DNA of 45,016 nt from QNZT01 sp964651755 (GTDB lineage: Bacteria; Campylobacterota; Campylobacteria; Campylobacterales; QNZT01), in assembly GCA_964651755.1 (NCBI GenBank), contig CAZYZD010000008.1, positions 1 to 45,016 of the forward strand, in the 5' to 3' direction. A model generated the notes under the pieces. The model had not been told where the DNA came from. It was given only the letters and a program-made list of their open reading frames with translations, and made no database searches. Positions 17,768 to 26,004 of the stretch are shown in pieces. Both the position numbers and the translations under genes were made by a program. Each line of letters begins with the position of its first letter. Position 1 is the stretch's first letter.

Positions 17768-18646
17768 TTATTTTTTATTATCTGTAGCATCTTTAACTGC
17801 ATCACTTGTATCATGTGAAATTGTTTTTGTTGAGTCATTTGCATTGTCGGACACTGTCTTGACTGAATCTCTTGAATCATTTGAAACACTCTTTGTGGTA
17901 TCATCAAGATCATCTGAAACCTCTTTCACCGCATCACTTGTGTCATGTGAAATTGTTTTTGTTGAATCATTTACATTATCAGATACAGTCTTGACTGAAT
18001 CTCTTGAATCATTTGAAATAGTCTTTGTACTATCATCCAGATCATTAGAAATTGTCTTGACTGAATCACTTGTATCGTTTGAAACTGTTTTTGTTGCATC
18101 ATCGAGATCATTGGAAACAGTTTTAACTGAGTCTCTTGAATCATTTGATACAGTTTTTACCGAATCAGTCGTATCATTAGATACAGTCTTTACAGAATCT
18201 CTGGTGTCATGAGAGACTTCCACAACACTATCTTTTAAATCTTTTGCAGCAATTGTAGAACTATCTTTCAAATCTGTTGATACATTTGTCACAGAATCTT
18301 TTGTATCTTCCGCAATTTCTACAGTAGAGTCTCTGACATCTTTACTCACACTTGTAACAGATTTTTCTGAACTTCTTACAGTTTCAACTTCACTCGTTTT
18401 AAGATCATCTGACATTTTTACTGCTGAATCTTTTGCATCATGACTTACATTGGTAACAGTTCTCTCTGCGCTCTTACTGGTTTCAACCGCACCATCTTTC
18501 ATAGCTTTTACGCTATCTTTTGCATCATGGCTCATAGAAGTTACAGCATCCTTCATATCTGTAAACATATCTTGAAAACTAAAATCTGCTGACAATGGTG
18601 AAACCATTGCAATTGTTAATGCACTCGCTAAAACTATTTTTCTCAT
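17768..18646 (-). CDS. exported 11-residue-repeat (LEA-like) protein
   Basis: A 292-residue protein with a clear signal peptide (MRKIVLASALTIAMVSPLSA) and a mature chain built almost wholly of 11-residue units of the form D-S-V-K-T-(V/I)-S-(N/H)-D-x-x. The period is exact over about 22 units. Such 11-mers form amphipathic helices with 11/3 periodicity, as in group 3 LEA proteins and apolipoproteins, or right-handed coiled coils. It lacks Cys, Trp and Pro in the repeat region and is rich in Asp, Ser, Thr and Lys. The frame extends 15 codons upstream, but the ATG at 18646 has a GGAGG six bases away. A role in envelope protection or membrane-surface binding is inference only. It is divergent from the second cytochrome gene. 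Confidence 0.85.
   Translation of the reverse strand: MRKIVLASALTIAMVSPLSADFSFQDMFTDMKDAVTSMSHDAKDSVKAMKDGAVETSKSAERTVTNVSHDAKDSAVKMSDDLKTSEVETVRSSEKSVTSVSKDVRDSTVEIAEDTKDSVTNVSTDLKDSSTIAAKDLKDSVVEVSHDTRDSVKTVSNDTTDSVKTVSNDSRDSVKTVSNDLDDATKTVSNDTSDSVKTISNDLDDSTKTISNDSRDSVKTVSDNVNDSTKTISHDTSDAVKEVSDDLDDTTKSVSNDSRDSVKTVSDNANDSTKTISHDTSDAVKDATDNKK
17799..18062 (-). repeat. 132-base tandem duplication within the 11-mer gene
   Basis: Two adjacent copies (17799-17930 and 17931-18062) each encode four 11-residue units. They differ at scattered positions, most densely over the last 40 bases. The phase of 132 bases is a multiple of 33, so the duplication kept both the frame and the helix period. This points to growth of the gene by unequal recombination. 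Confidence 0.75.
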
Positions 18647-18833
18647 AAGAAACCTCCAAGTATAAATTTTATTTATACGAAATTCTACCAATACTAAGCT
18701 GTCAAGAAACTTAAATTATCATTTTTGCTTATAATTTATAAATTACTTATTAACCTTTGTATTATAAGTAAACTTGATTTATTATCTTTTTTTAGATAAA
18801 ATTATTTCATCATATATAATATAAGGATTTTTT

Positions 18834-19250
18834 ATGAAGAAACTAACGTTGGCATTTACACTGATTGGTACTATACTTTTTGCAGATTCTACTACCTACA
18901 CTCAAGCAGACAGAATTGAGGACATGCAAAAAATGGCAAAAGCTATGGAAACCATACAAAATGGTTTCTTCTATAACAACTATGATATGGTTAAAGAAGG
19001 GGGAATCATACTTGCCCATACTATGGAACGCATAGAACCTCCTTTGGAAGAGGTTGAAGAAAAAGATGTCATGACACGTTTTTTAAATAATAAAGTCAAA
19101 ATGACCAATTCCATTAAAAGAAAAGTAAGAAAAAAAGTTACGCATATGATTGAAAGTTTCAAGGACGGGGATGCAAAACGTGCATTGCAGGACTTCAACA
19201 AAATCACACAAAGCTGTATGAATTGCCATACACGTCTGAGACACTGGTAA
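18834..19250 (+). CDS. second periplasmic cytochrome c'-like protein
   Basis: A 138-residue exported monohaem protein: short signal peptide (MKKLTLAFTLIGTILFA), helical domain with ADRIEDMQKMAKAMETIQ and GFFYNN, and CMNCH at residues 128-132 followed by TRLRHW at the very end. It is a paralogue of the gene at 12617 with the same length and haem position. The ATG has an AAGGA six bases upstream. Ten bases separate its stop from the efflux adaptor gene that follows, so the two are almost certainly co-transcribed; a haem protein in one unit with an efflux adaptor is unusual. Cytochrome c' type NO or CO binding is possible but not shown. Confidence 0.82.
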   Translation: MKKLTLAFTLIGTILFADSTTYTQADRIEDMQKMAKAMETIQNGFFYNNYDMVKEGGIILAHTMERIEPPLEEVEEKDVMTRFLNNKVKMTNSIKRKVRKKVTHMIESFKDGDAKRALQDFNKITQSCMNCHTRLRHW

Positions 19251-19260
19251 TATTAAAGAT

Positions 19261-20145
19261 ATGCATACTAAAAGAAAAATAATAATTGCAGCACTACTCT
19301 GCGCATCTATGGTACAGGCAACAGAACTTATACTTCCCGGAACAGTTATATCAAACGGACAGAAAATGATAGGAAGCCGTTTTATGGGATACATCAAACA
19401 TGTCTATGTCAAACTTGGACAAAAGGTAAAGAGAGAACAGGATCTTTATGAAATGGAGTCTGCAGAATTTGATATCATGAAATCCCAGGCAGATCTGATG
19501 GTAGAACAGGCACAGACAGTACTGGACTTCTGGAAAAGAAGAATCCATATTCTTAATGAAAAACGTAAAAGGCTCAAAAATAAGAGTAAAACAAATGGTA
19601 TTTTTGGTGATCTGGATGATCTTGAAGCCCAGGCAGAAAATGCAAAGACTATGCTTGAAAGTGCTCAGGTAATGGTAAAGCAAGCAAATATCAAAGCAAA
19701 ACAGATGGCTTCGGTTTATAATTATCTAAAAATGAAAGCACCCTCAGATGGTGTCATTGTAATGAAAAATATCAAAGTAGGCGATATGGTTATGCCGGGA
19801 ATGTTAACTATCATGATGGTAGACACCGAAGATCTGGCTATTGATCTCTCCATACCCGCCAGCAGTCTGAAAATCGCCCGAACAGGACAAAAAGTAGATG
19901 TTATTATCGATGCGCTCAACTTCAGAACTACAGGCATTATAGAAGCCATTATTCCTGATGCAAATCCCATGACACACAAGATTAAAATGCGTGTAACATT
20001 TGACAAAAAAGATGCCAATATCTACCCAGGTATGTATGCCAGAATCGTCGTCGACACGCAGGATGAGCTTCCTGTTCTCACATCTGAAGATAACAACCGG
20101 ACAAACTCCGGGAAAAGAGTATTTCACCCGCTAAAACTGGACTGA
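19261..20145 (+). CDS. RND-type periplasmic adaptor (HlyD/MFP family)
   Basis: A 294-residue membrane-fusion protein: signal sequence (MHTKRKIIIAALLCASMVQA), first lipoyl half (GYIKHVYVKLGQKVKREQDLYEM), a coiled-coil hairpin (about residues 70-155), second lipoyl half (YLKMKAPSDGVIVMKNIKVGDMVMPG), and the beta-barrel and membrane-proximal part with a NPMTHKIKMRVTF segment. It is clearly related to the adaptor at 23642: both share GT-V-S, S-R-(F/Y)-MG, YNYLK-(M/V)-KAP, DGVIV and NPMTH. No permease follows on its strand; it converges with the split RND operon. It may be a second adaptor for that pump. The last 30 residues are a charged tail. Confidence 0.88.
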   Translation: MHTKRKIIIAALLCASMVQATELILPGTVISNGQKMIGSRFMGYIKHVYVKLGQKVKREQDLYEMESAEFDIMKSQADLMVEQAQTVLDFWKRRIHILNEKRKRLKNKSKTNGIFGDLDDLEAQAENAKTMLESAQVMVKQANIKAKQMASVYNYLKMKAPSDGVIVMKNIKVGDMVMPGMLTIMMVDTEDLAIDLSIPASSLKIARTGQKVDVIIDALNFRTTGIIEAIIPDANPMTHKIKMRVTFDKKDANIYPGMYARIVVDTQDELPVLTSEDNNRTNSGKRVFHPLKLD

Positions 20146-20242
20146 TTCCATAATAAGTGTATTTCTTACGATGTACTTATTCTAATGATCATAATTACTA
20201 ATAAAATAGAATTTAAAATATTTTTATAATTTATATAAGTAG

Positions 20243-20272
20243 AAGAGCAGGAAAAACTTCCTGCTCTTTTTT
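20243..20272. terminator. bidirectional Rho-independent terminator
   Basis: An 11-bp perfect stem (20243-20253 with 20258-20268), loop AAAC, followed on the plus strand by a T run. It ends the cytochrome-adaptor unit and, from the other side, the RND operon whose stop lies at 20280. Confidence 0.85.
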
Positions 20273-20279
20273 ATCAGAA

Positions 20280-21950
20280 CTAGATAGATTTGGTATTATA
20301 CATAAGTACAGGAACAAAAAGCAACGAGACTATCACCGCAGCTACTGTACCTGAAATCAACGCTACACCCAAACCACCAAAAATAGGATCGGTTGCAAGC
20401 AGTGCTGAACCAAGAATAATTGCGACAGCTGTTAAAAAGATTGGTTTTGCTCTTGTTGCAGTAGCTACCGCAATTGCCTCTCGTTTTTCCATACCCTTCT
20501 CTTCCATCAATGCTTTTGTAAAATCGATCAAAAGAAGCGAGTTTCTGGAACTGATACCCATCAGAGCGATAAAACCGATCAGTGATGTCGCTGTCAAAAA
20601 GAAAGTATGTGTTGTCACCAGATCTGCCACCCAGTGTCCAAAAATTACACCAATGATAGAGAGGAAACTACCTCCTAAAATAATACCGCTGATGGCAAAA
20701 CTTTTATAATAGATAACAAGTAGTAAAAAGATCAAAATCAGTGCAGCAATAAAAGCACCTCCGAGATCTCTGAAAGTATCAAGTGAAACTTTCATCTCTC
20801 CATCCCATCGCAATAAAAACTTCTCACCTGTCTTCTTGTCTGTTAAATGTAAATCAAACATATAAGTTGACATACCAGGCTCTTTCTCAACAATATACTC
20901 TTTACTAAACTCTTCCATCATTTTATCTCTGGCATCAAGTAATGGATAAAGTTGAGACTCCATATCTGTTTCAGCAAGTACATTGAGCATTTTTTTCAAG
21001 TCTTTGGAAAAAATAGTAGGTGAATTTTTTACTTCCACAATATTTACCAGTTCATTTACCGGTACCATCATCCCTTTTTGGTTCATCAGACGCAGTGATG
21101 AAAGTTTGGCATCAAGCGCAGATTTTGACTTTCCATCCAGTTTTTTTGTTTCATCCAAAACAATAAAAAGCGGAATCTGATCCGGTGAATTCTGTGAATT
21201 TTTTACAGCAACCGCCATACCTTCAAATGCAAGATAGAGTATATTGTTTAGTTGTTCCAGTGAAACACCCGAACGTGCTACTTTTTCAGAATCTGCAATC
21301 AATTCATATTTTTTATAGATTTCATCAGCCATTACATCTACATCAACCAGACCTTTGGTACGAGCCAAAATATCTTTGACCCTCTCAGCCATTTTTCGTA
21401 AAGATTGCGCATTTTCACCAAAGACCTCCACCACGATAGAAGCCATTGTTGGAGGACCGGCAGGCTGTTCAATCATTTTAATACTCGTATTTGGCAAAAG
21501 GGTCTGACACTTTGACTGGATAATCGGTCTGAGTCTATGCACCATCAAAAATGAAGGCTCTTCACGATGATGTTTATCTGTCAAATTTACAACAATCTCC
21601 GCTACATTTTCTCCCTGTTTCAAAGAAGAACCTTTTACAAGTCCAGCATAATCCAACGGTGCACCCATCCCCAAAAATACTTCTGTATTGATAACCTCTT
21701 TTTCATGTGTCAGTACATCTACCACACAGTCTGTAATCTGATGTGTCTGCTCTATAGAACTACCTGAAGGAGCATCTACATATACGGAAAAAGTATTGGC
21801 ACTTTTCCCTGGCAACATTCTAGCAAGAACCATTTTTGCCGGTAACATCATGATAGAAGCACCCAGCGCCACTAGTGTCAGGATAATAACCATCAGACGC
21901 TTGCTGCGCTTTCCATTAACTTCATAAATAAATTTTTCTAACCACTTCAT
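20280..21950 (-). CDS. RND efflux permease, C-terminal half
   Basis: A 556-residue protein equal to the second half of an RND permease (TM7, second periplasmic domain, TM8-TM12). It begins with a cytoplasmic linker and TM7 (KRLMVIILTLVALGASIMML), then the porter segment with MLPGKSANTFSVYVDAPSGSS and IVVEVFGENAQSLRKMAERV, and ends with TM8-12, including LIGFIALMGISSRNSLLLIDF, where Arg takes the place of the usual TM10 Lys of the proton relay. The ATG overlaps the stop of the preceding gene (ATGA). Together with that gene it gives a complete pump; the split is between TM6 and TM7, exactly between the two evolutionary repeats. No missing segment is apparent. Confidence 0.9.
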   Translation of the reverse strand: MKWLEKFIYEVNGKRSKRLMVIILTLVALGASIMMLPAKMVLARMLPGKSANTFSVYVDAPSGSSIEQTHQITDCVVDVLTHEKEVINTEVFLGMGAPLDYAGLVKGSSLKQGENVAEIVVNLTDKHHREEPSFLMVHRLRPIIQSKCQTLLPNTSIKMIEQPAGPPTMASIVVEVFGENAQSLRKMAERVKDILARTKGLVDVDVMADEIYKKYELIADSEKVARSGVSLEQLNNILYLAFEGMAVAVKNSQNSPDQIPLFIVLDETKKLDGKSKSALDAKLSSLRLMNQKGMMVPVNELVNIVEVKNSPTIFSKDLKKMLNVLAETDMESQLYPLLDARDKMMEEFSKEYIVEKEPGMSTYMFDLHLTDKKTGEKFLLRWDGEMKVSLDTFRDLGGAFIAALILIFLLLVIYYKSFAISGIILGGSFLSIIGVIFGHWVADLVTTHTFFLTATSLIGFIALMGISSRNSLLLIDFTKALMEEKGMEKREAIAVATATRAKPIFLTAVAIILGSALLATDPIFGGLGVALISGTVAAVIVSLLFVPVLMYNTKSI

Positions 21951-23629
21951 GAATGCTCTCCGCCTTTTTTATCTTTTTGAAAATGGTGATGATGGTGATG
22001 CAGCTTAGGTTTTTTTAGCATTTTATTTGCCAAATATGGCGTGAATATATACGCAACAACTAACGAAGCAAAAAGCGCTACGGGGACATTGTATGGAATC
22101 GGTTTCATAAATTCACCCATCATTCCTCCGACAAATGCCATAGGTACCATTGTCAGGATAATAGCAAGTGTTGCAATATTTGTCGGAGCACCAATTTCAT
22201 CAGTTGCCGTAATCATAATTTCATCAACTTCACGGTCCACAGCATCATGTGCATGCATATGACGATGAATATTTTCAATAACGATAATCGCGGCATCCAC
22301 CAGCAAACCTAAACTCAGCAAAAATGCAAAAAGCGTAATACGATTAATAGTCTGCCCGGTCAAATAGGCTATAAAAAGTGTGACTGCCAAAATAGCCGGT
22401 ACGGTAAATGTAACAATCAAAGACTCTTTCCAGCCAAGAGCTATCACCAGTACCACAGCAATAATCAAAATAGTAATTACCAGATGGTGCACCAGTTCAT
22501 TTACCGCTTCATCCGCACGTACACCATAGTTTCTGGTAACACTATAACCTATCCCCAGCTCTTCCAGCTCTTTTTTGTATTTTGCTGTCAACTCTTCAAT
22601 TACACCTTCAGCAACAAATACGGCATTGGTACCTTTTAGTTTGGAAACAGTAAGTGTTATCTGCTCTTTTTTAGGTTTAAATGGACCATACGCACTGATA
22701 TCTTTTGCCTCTTCATGCGTAACACCTTTTTTGATTTTTCGTTCGACAATCTCTGCTTCTTTATAATTTTGAATATCATAAGAAGCTTCCACCGTTGCAA
22801 CATCTTTTAAATAGATAGGAGAGTTCATATAAGATGCTACAATTACATTTTGAACATCTTCAATACTGTTAATTGCATTTTTTACACCAAAAATTGTCAA
22901 TTCATTATTTTTTGTGCGCCCTTTTACATCCGGAACATTGACTGCAAGCGCCTGTACAGCTTTCATGATCTGTCCCAGTGAAAGGTGATATCCCGAAAGT
23001 TTATAAAGATCAACTTTAATATTGTACTGCTCTTTATGCTCCCCCTTCAGAGTCGTTTTGGAAACATTTTCAACAGAATTAAAATCATTTTGTATTTTAC
23101 GCACTTCTTTAAAAAGATCAACACGATTCAAAGAAGAACCGTCTTTTAGATAAAAAGCAAATGTCAGAATCGGTACATCGATATCAATATCAAACGGCTT
23201 TATCAAAGGCTGCATAGCACCTTTTGGTAATTTATCCATATTCTGCATCACTTTATCATAAAGCTTCAGGTTGGAATCCTCACGATTTTCACCGATTTTA
23301 TACATAACATTGATAATACCCGCATTATCCGCTGCCATACCGTAAATGTGTTCTATTCCGGAAATCTCACGCAGTTTACGCTCCAGCGGTTTAACGATAA
23401 TATTGTCAATCTCTTCAGGCGTAGAACCAGGAAGCGGAACAATGATCGTACCACCACTGATGGCAATCTGAGGATCTTCTTCCCTGGGCATTACAACTAG
23501 AGAAAGATACCCTACAGCCAGCAGAAAAACTGCCAGAATCGGCGTCAGAGGATTGTATATAAATGCTTTTGCAAGCTTCCCGGCATAATCGGTAACCGGT
23601 ATCTTTGCAATCTCTTCTTCTTTATTCAT
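21947..23629 (-). CDS. RND efflux permease, N-terminal half
   Basis: A 560-residue protein equal to the first half of an RND permease: TM1 (LTPILAVFLLAVGYLSLVVMP), the REEDPQIAI segment, the first periplasmic porter domain, and TM2-TM6. TM4 carries GLLVDAAIIVIEN, with a single Asp where drug pumps have Asp-Asp, as in some metal or HME-type pumps. It stops soon after TM6 with a His-rich tail of six consecutive His and a charged end. The frame could start at a TTG two codons earlier, but the ATG at 23629 has AAAGGA six bases upstream. Its stop overlaps the start of the C-terminal half. Energy coupling presumably needs both polypeptides. Confidence 0.9.
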   Translation of the reverse strand: MNKEEEIAKIPVTDYAGKLAKAFIYNPLTPILAVFLLAVGYLSLVVMPREEDPQIAISGGTIIVPLPGSTPEEIDNIIVKPLERKLREISGIEHIYGMAADNAGIINVMYKIGENREDSNLKLYDKVMQNMDKLPKGAMQPLIKPFDIDIDVPILTFAFYLKDGSSLNRVDLFKEVRKIQNDFNSVENVSKTTLKGEHKEQYNIKVDLYKLSGYHLSLGQIMKAVQALAVNVPDVKGRTKNNELTIFGVKNAINSIEDVQNVIVASYMNSPIYLKDVATVEASYDIQNYKEAEIVERKIKKGVTHEEAKDISAYGPFKPKKEQITLTVSKLKGTNAVFVAEGVIEELTAKYKKELEELGIGYSVTRNYGVRADEAVNELVHHLVITILIIAVVLVIALGWKESLIVTFTVPAILAVTLFIAYLTGQTINRITLFAFLLSLGLLVDAAIIVIENIHRHMHAHDAVDREVDEIMITATDEIGAPTNIATLAIILTMVPMAFVGGMMGEFMKPIPYNVPVALFASLVVAYIFTPYLANKMLKKPKLHHHHHHFQKDKKGGEHS

Positions 23630-23641
23630 GTGCAATCCTTT

Positions 23642-24439
23642 CTACTCATCAAAAGTGACTTTGGTATAAAGTCCCGGATATACTATTTTTCCCTCTTTAT
23701 CAAAGGATATTTTTACTTTAAAAGTATGTGTCATTGGATTTGAACTTGGAATAATTGCAGAAATTTCACCTTCGTTATCTATCTGTACGGAAGGTATACT
23801 GACATGCACCTTTTTACCAAGTTTGATAAAATGTAAATTCTTTTCAGAAATCTCAGTCACAATACGAAGACGGCTCAAATCTGTGAGAACCATTGCAGGC
23901 ATACCAGGCATTGCCATTTCACCTGAGTTTATATTTTTTTGCACAATGACGCCGTCATTTGGTGCTTTGACTTTCAGATAGTTATACTGATTCAGAACTT
24001 CCTGCAATCTTGCTCTTGCCTGTTGTACCTGTTTCTTGGCAACTTTTACCATATCACGCAGATTTTTTTCCATCAGTTCAATACCCTCAAACTGTGCTTT
24101 AGAAACAATACCCTTATCTTTCAGTCTTCGGTTTCTCTGCAAATTCAAAAGAGCATTGCTGTGTTGATTCTGATACATCTGCAAAGATAAAAGAGCTTGT
24201 TGGATCGCCAGTTCTACCTGAGCCTTGGCACTGTCAATCTCTTTGGAATCAATCTCATACAAAAGATCACCTTTTTTGACACGGTCACCTTCGGCAACTT
24301 TTACATTTTTTACAAACCCCATATAACGGCTTGTGATCATTTTTCTGTTATCTGATACAACAGTTCCCGATAATTCAAGCTTTGTAGCATATGCATATGC
24401 ACTTAATAAAATCGATATTAGCAATAATTTTTTTATCAT
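23642..24439 (-). CDS. RND-type periplasmic adaptor (HlyD/MFP family)
   Basis: A 265-residue membrane-fusion protein with a signal sequence (MIKKLLLISILLSAYAYA), lipoyl halves (GFVKNVKVAEGDRVKKGDLLYEI and YLKVKAPNDGVIVQKNINSG), a coiled-coil hairpin between them, and the barrel with NPMTHTFKVKISFDKEG. It bridges the inner-membrane permease and the TolC-like channel. It follows the TolC-like gene by 8 bases and precedes the permease half-gene by 12, so tolC-like, adaptor and both permease halves form one operon. It is a paralogue of the adaptor at 19261. Confidence 0.92.
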   Translation of the reverse strand: MIKKLLLISILLSAYAYATKLELSGTVVSDNRKMITSRYMGFVKNVKVAEGDRVKKGDLLYEIDSKEIDSAKAQVELAIQQALLSLQMYQNQHSNALLNLQRNRRLKDKGIVSKAQFEGIELMEKNLRDMVKVAKKQVQQARARLQEVLNQYNYLKVKAPNDGVIVQKNINSGEMAMPGMPAMVLTDLSRLRIVTEISEKNLHFIKLGKKVHVSIPSVQIDNEGEISAIIPSSNPMTHTFKVKISFDKEGKIVYPGLYTKVTFDE

Positions 24440-24447
24440 GTTCTCTC

Positions 24448-25884
24448 CTAATAAGCTAATCTATAAACTTCCAGAATTTTCTGGTTTCTGGTATTTTGTG
24501 TTTTCAACAAGTTCAACAACTTTTCTATCTGAAGTGACTGTTTGATTACAACATCGTTAATCGATGCCAACCCCTCTTTATACCGCTCCTGATAATTGTT
24601 GTAAATCTCCTGTGCAAGTTCCAGCTCTTTTTTCAAACTCTCAACCTGTTTGTCCGCATTTGCAATTTCTGTCGTGATTTTTTTATATTGTAAAGCAATA
24701 CCTTTTTTGGCAAGTTCAACCTGACGCTTCACTTTTAAACGTTTCAGCTTCTCCTGCTCTACTTTATTCATATCCACTCCACCATTAAAAATATTTAATT
24801 TCGCCTGTACACCAACAGTGTATCTGTCATGATCTTTAAAGTTTCCAAGGAAAGTATCATCGCTGCTGCCATACTCGACAAATGCACCTACTTCAGGTTT
24901 AAAAGCAGAACTGGTGACATCAATCATTTTAGTCTGTATCTTCAGACCCAATTCCGCTTTTTTGATATCACGATTACGCTTTAAAACATTTTCCAACGGT
25001 ATTTTACAATCAAAAGTATCCAAAGAAACATGCTTGATAGACTTTACTTCATGATCAAGCAGAAAAGAGAGAAAATCGTAAGAGAGTTCTTTATTCGCTT
25101 TTGCCTGAAAAAGCATACGTTCTACATTGGAAAGTTTGGATTCAACTTCAAGAAGATCAGTTTTTTTCGCATATCCCTCTTTTTTAAATTCAATTGTCGC
25201 ATCACGCAGCTGCATAATATTTTTCTTGATGGTTGTCAAATCTTCAACAAATTTATCCAGCAAAGAGATATCATAAAAAGTTTTTCGTACTTCAAAAGAT
25301 TTTTGCGCTTCAACCTTCTGTTTATCCAGTCGCGCCATCTTCGCCATATTTTCAGCAATCCTTTTATAGCTTGAAAGTTTGTTGCCTGTATATAGCGGAA
25401 TCATATACATCAGTTTCAAATCATAGTGATTTCTCGGATCCGGATTATTCAGATTTTCAGGTACCGTAGAAAGGAGTTGTCCCGCCATAGAGGGATTTTG
25501 CATCATATTGCTGAATGCATTAAAATCACCGCCTGACATCTGCAATGCCTGTCCTACACCTCCCAAAAATTCATCAAAACCAAAATCGGCAAACGTCGCC
25601 TCACGACTTTGCAATTTAAAACCGAAAACATTTCCGGCATCATTGGATCTAAGTCCCATTAGCGTAGCATCTAGTTTACCAAAGTTATAACCATTTGCTA
25701 CTTTTACACCTAGCTTGGCAATTTTTCTGTCAAATTCGGCAATATCAATTTCGATATTTTGTCTGTTAGCCAACTGTAACGCTTTTTTGAGCGGTAAATT
25801 GGTATACGCTTTGGAAGTTTCGAGATCTTCTGCATACAAAAGAGTACAGAAAATGGCAAATAACCATAGATATTTCAGTCCCAT
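24448..25884 (-). CDS. TolC-like outer-membrane efflux protein
   Basis: A 478-residue outer-membrane factor with a signal peptide (MGLKYLWLFAIFCTLLYA) and the internally repeated helical pattern of TolC: N-terminal LPLKKALQLANRQNIEI, a central coiled coil (KVEAQKSFEVRKTFYDISLL), then the second repeat with AELGLKIQTKMIDVTSSAFKP, VGVQAKLNIFNGG and YQERYKEGLASINDVV. It forms the exit duct of the tripartite pump. The ATG at 25884 has AGGAG at good spacing; a TTG one codon upstream is less likely. First gene of the efflux operon. Residues 85-150 contain a Gly/Met/Asn-rich insertion that is not typical of TolC. Confidence 0.92.
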   Translation of the reverse strand: MGLKYLWLFAIFCTLLYAEDLETSKAYTNLPLKKALQLANRQNIEIDIAEFDRKIAKLGVKVANGYNFGKLDATLMGLRSNDAGNVFGFKLQSREATFADFGFDEFLGGVGQALQMSGGDFNAFSNMMQNPSMAGQLLSTVPENLNNPDPRNHYDLKLMYMIPLYTGNKLSSYKRIAENMAKMARLDKQKVEAQKSFEVRKTFYDISLLDKFVEDLTTIKKNIMQLRDATIEFKKEGYAKKTDLLEVESKLSNVERMLFQAKANKELSYDFLSFLLDHEVKSIKHVSLDTFDCKIPLENVLKRNRDIKKAELGLKIQTKMIDVTSSAFKPEVGAFVEYGSSDDTFLGNFKDHDRYTVGVQAKLNIFNGGVDMNKVEQEKLKRLKVKRQVELAKKGIALQYKKITTEIANADKQVESLKKELELAQEIYNNYQERYKEGLASINDVVIKQSLQIEKLLNLLKTQNTRNQKILEVYRLAY

Positions 25885-25965
25885 CAAATCTCCTGTTTTT
25901 ATAGAGTAAAAATAGTATAGATTTTACTGGAAAGATACTTATAATTATATTATTGGATGTTGAAA

Positions 25966-25990
25966 TTCCGGGACTTGCAACGTCCCGGAA
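25966..25990 (-). terminator. hairpin after serA
   Basis: A 9-bp perfect G/C-rich stem (25966-25974 with 25982-25990) with a seven-base loop, 15 bases after the serA stop. It is the likely end of the pheST-aroA-ispH-rpsA-serA transcript; the T tail on the minus strand is short. Confidence 0.55.
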
Positions 25991-26004
25991 AAAAGAAAAA
26001 AGAT

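Noticed and set aside
17844..18212. Open frame of 122 codons on the plus strand inside the 11-mer repeat gene
   Set aside because: It is the antisense image of the repeats, has no ribosome-binding site or own pattern, and exists only because the repeat period is free of stops in that frame.
17799..18540. CRISPR-like regular repeats
   Set aside because: The period of 33 bases has no unique spacers and lies wholly inside a coding frame with a signal peptide; no cas genes are near.
21940..21960. Assembly frameshift splitting a single RND gene
   Set aside because: The overlap is a regular ATGA junction, both ends look like natural termini and nothing is missing, so a true split is preferred; reads would settle it.
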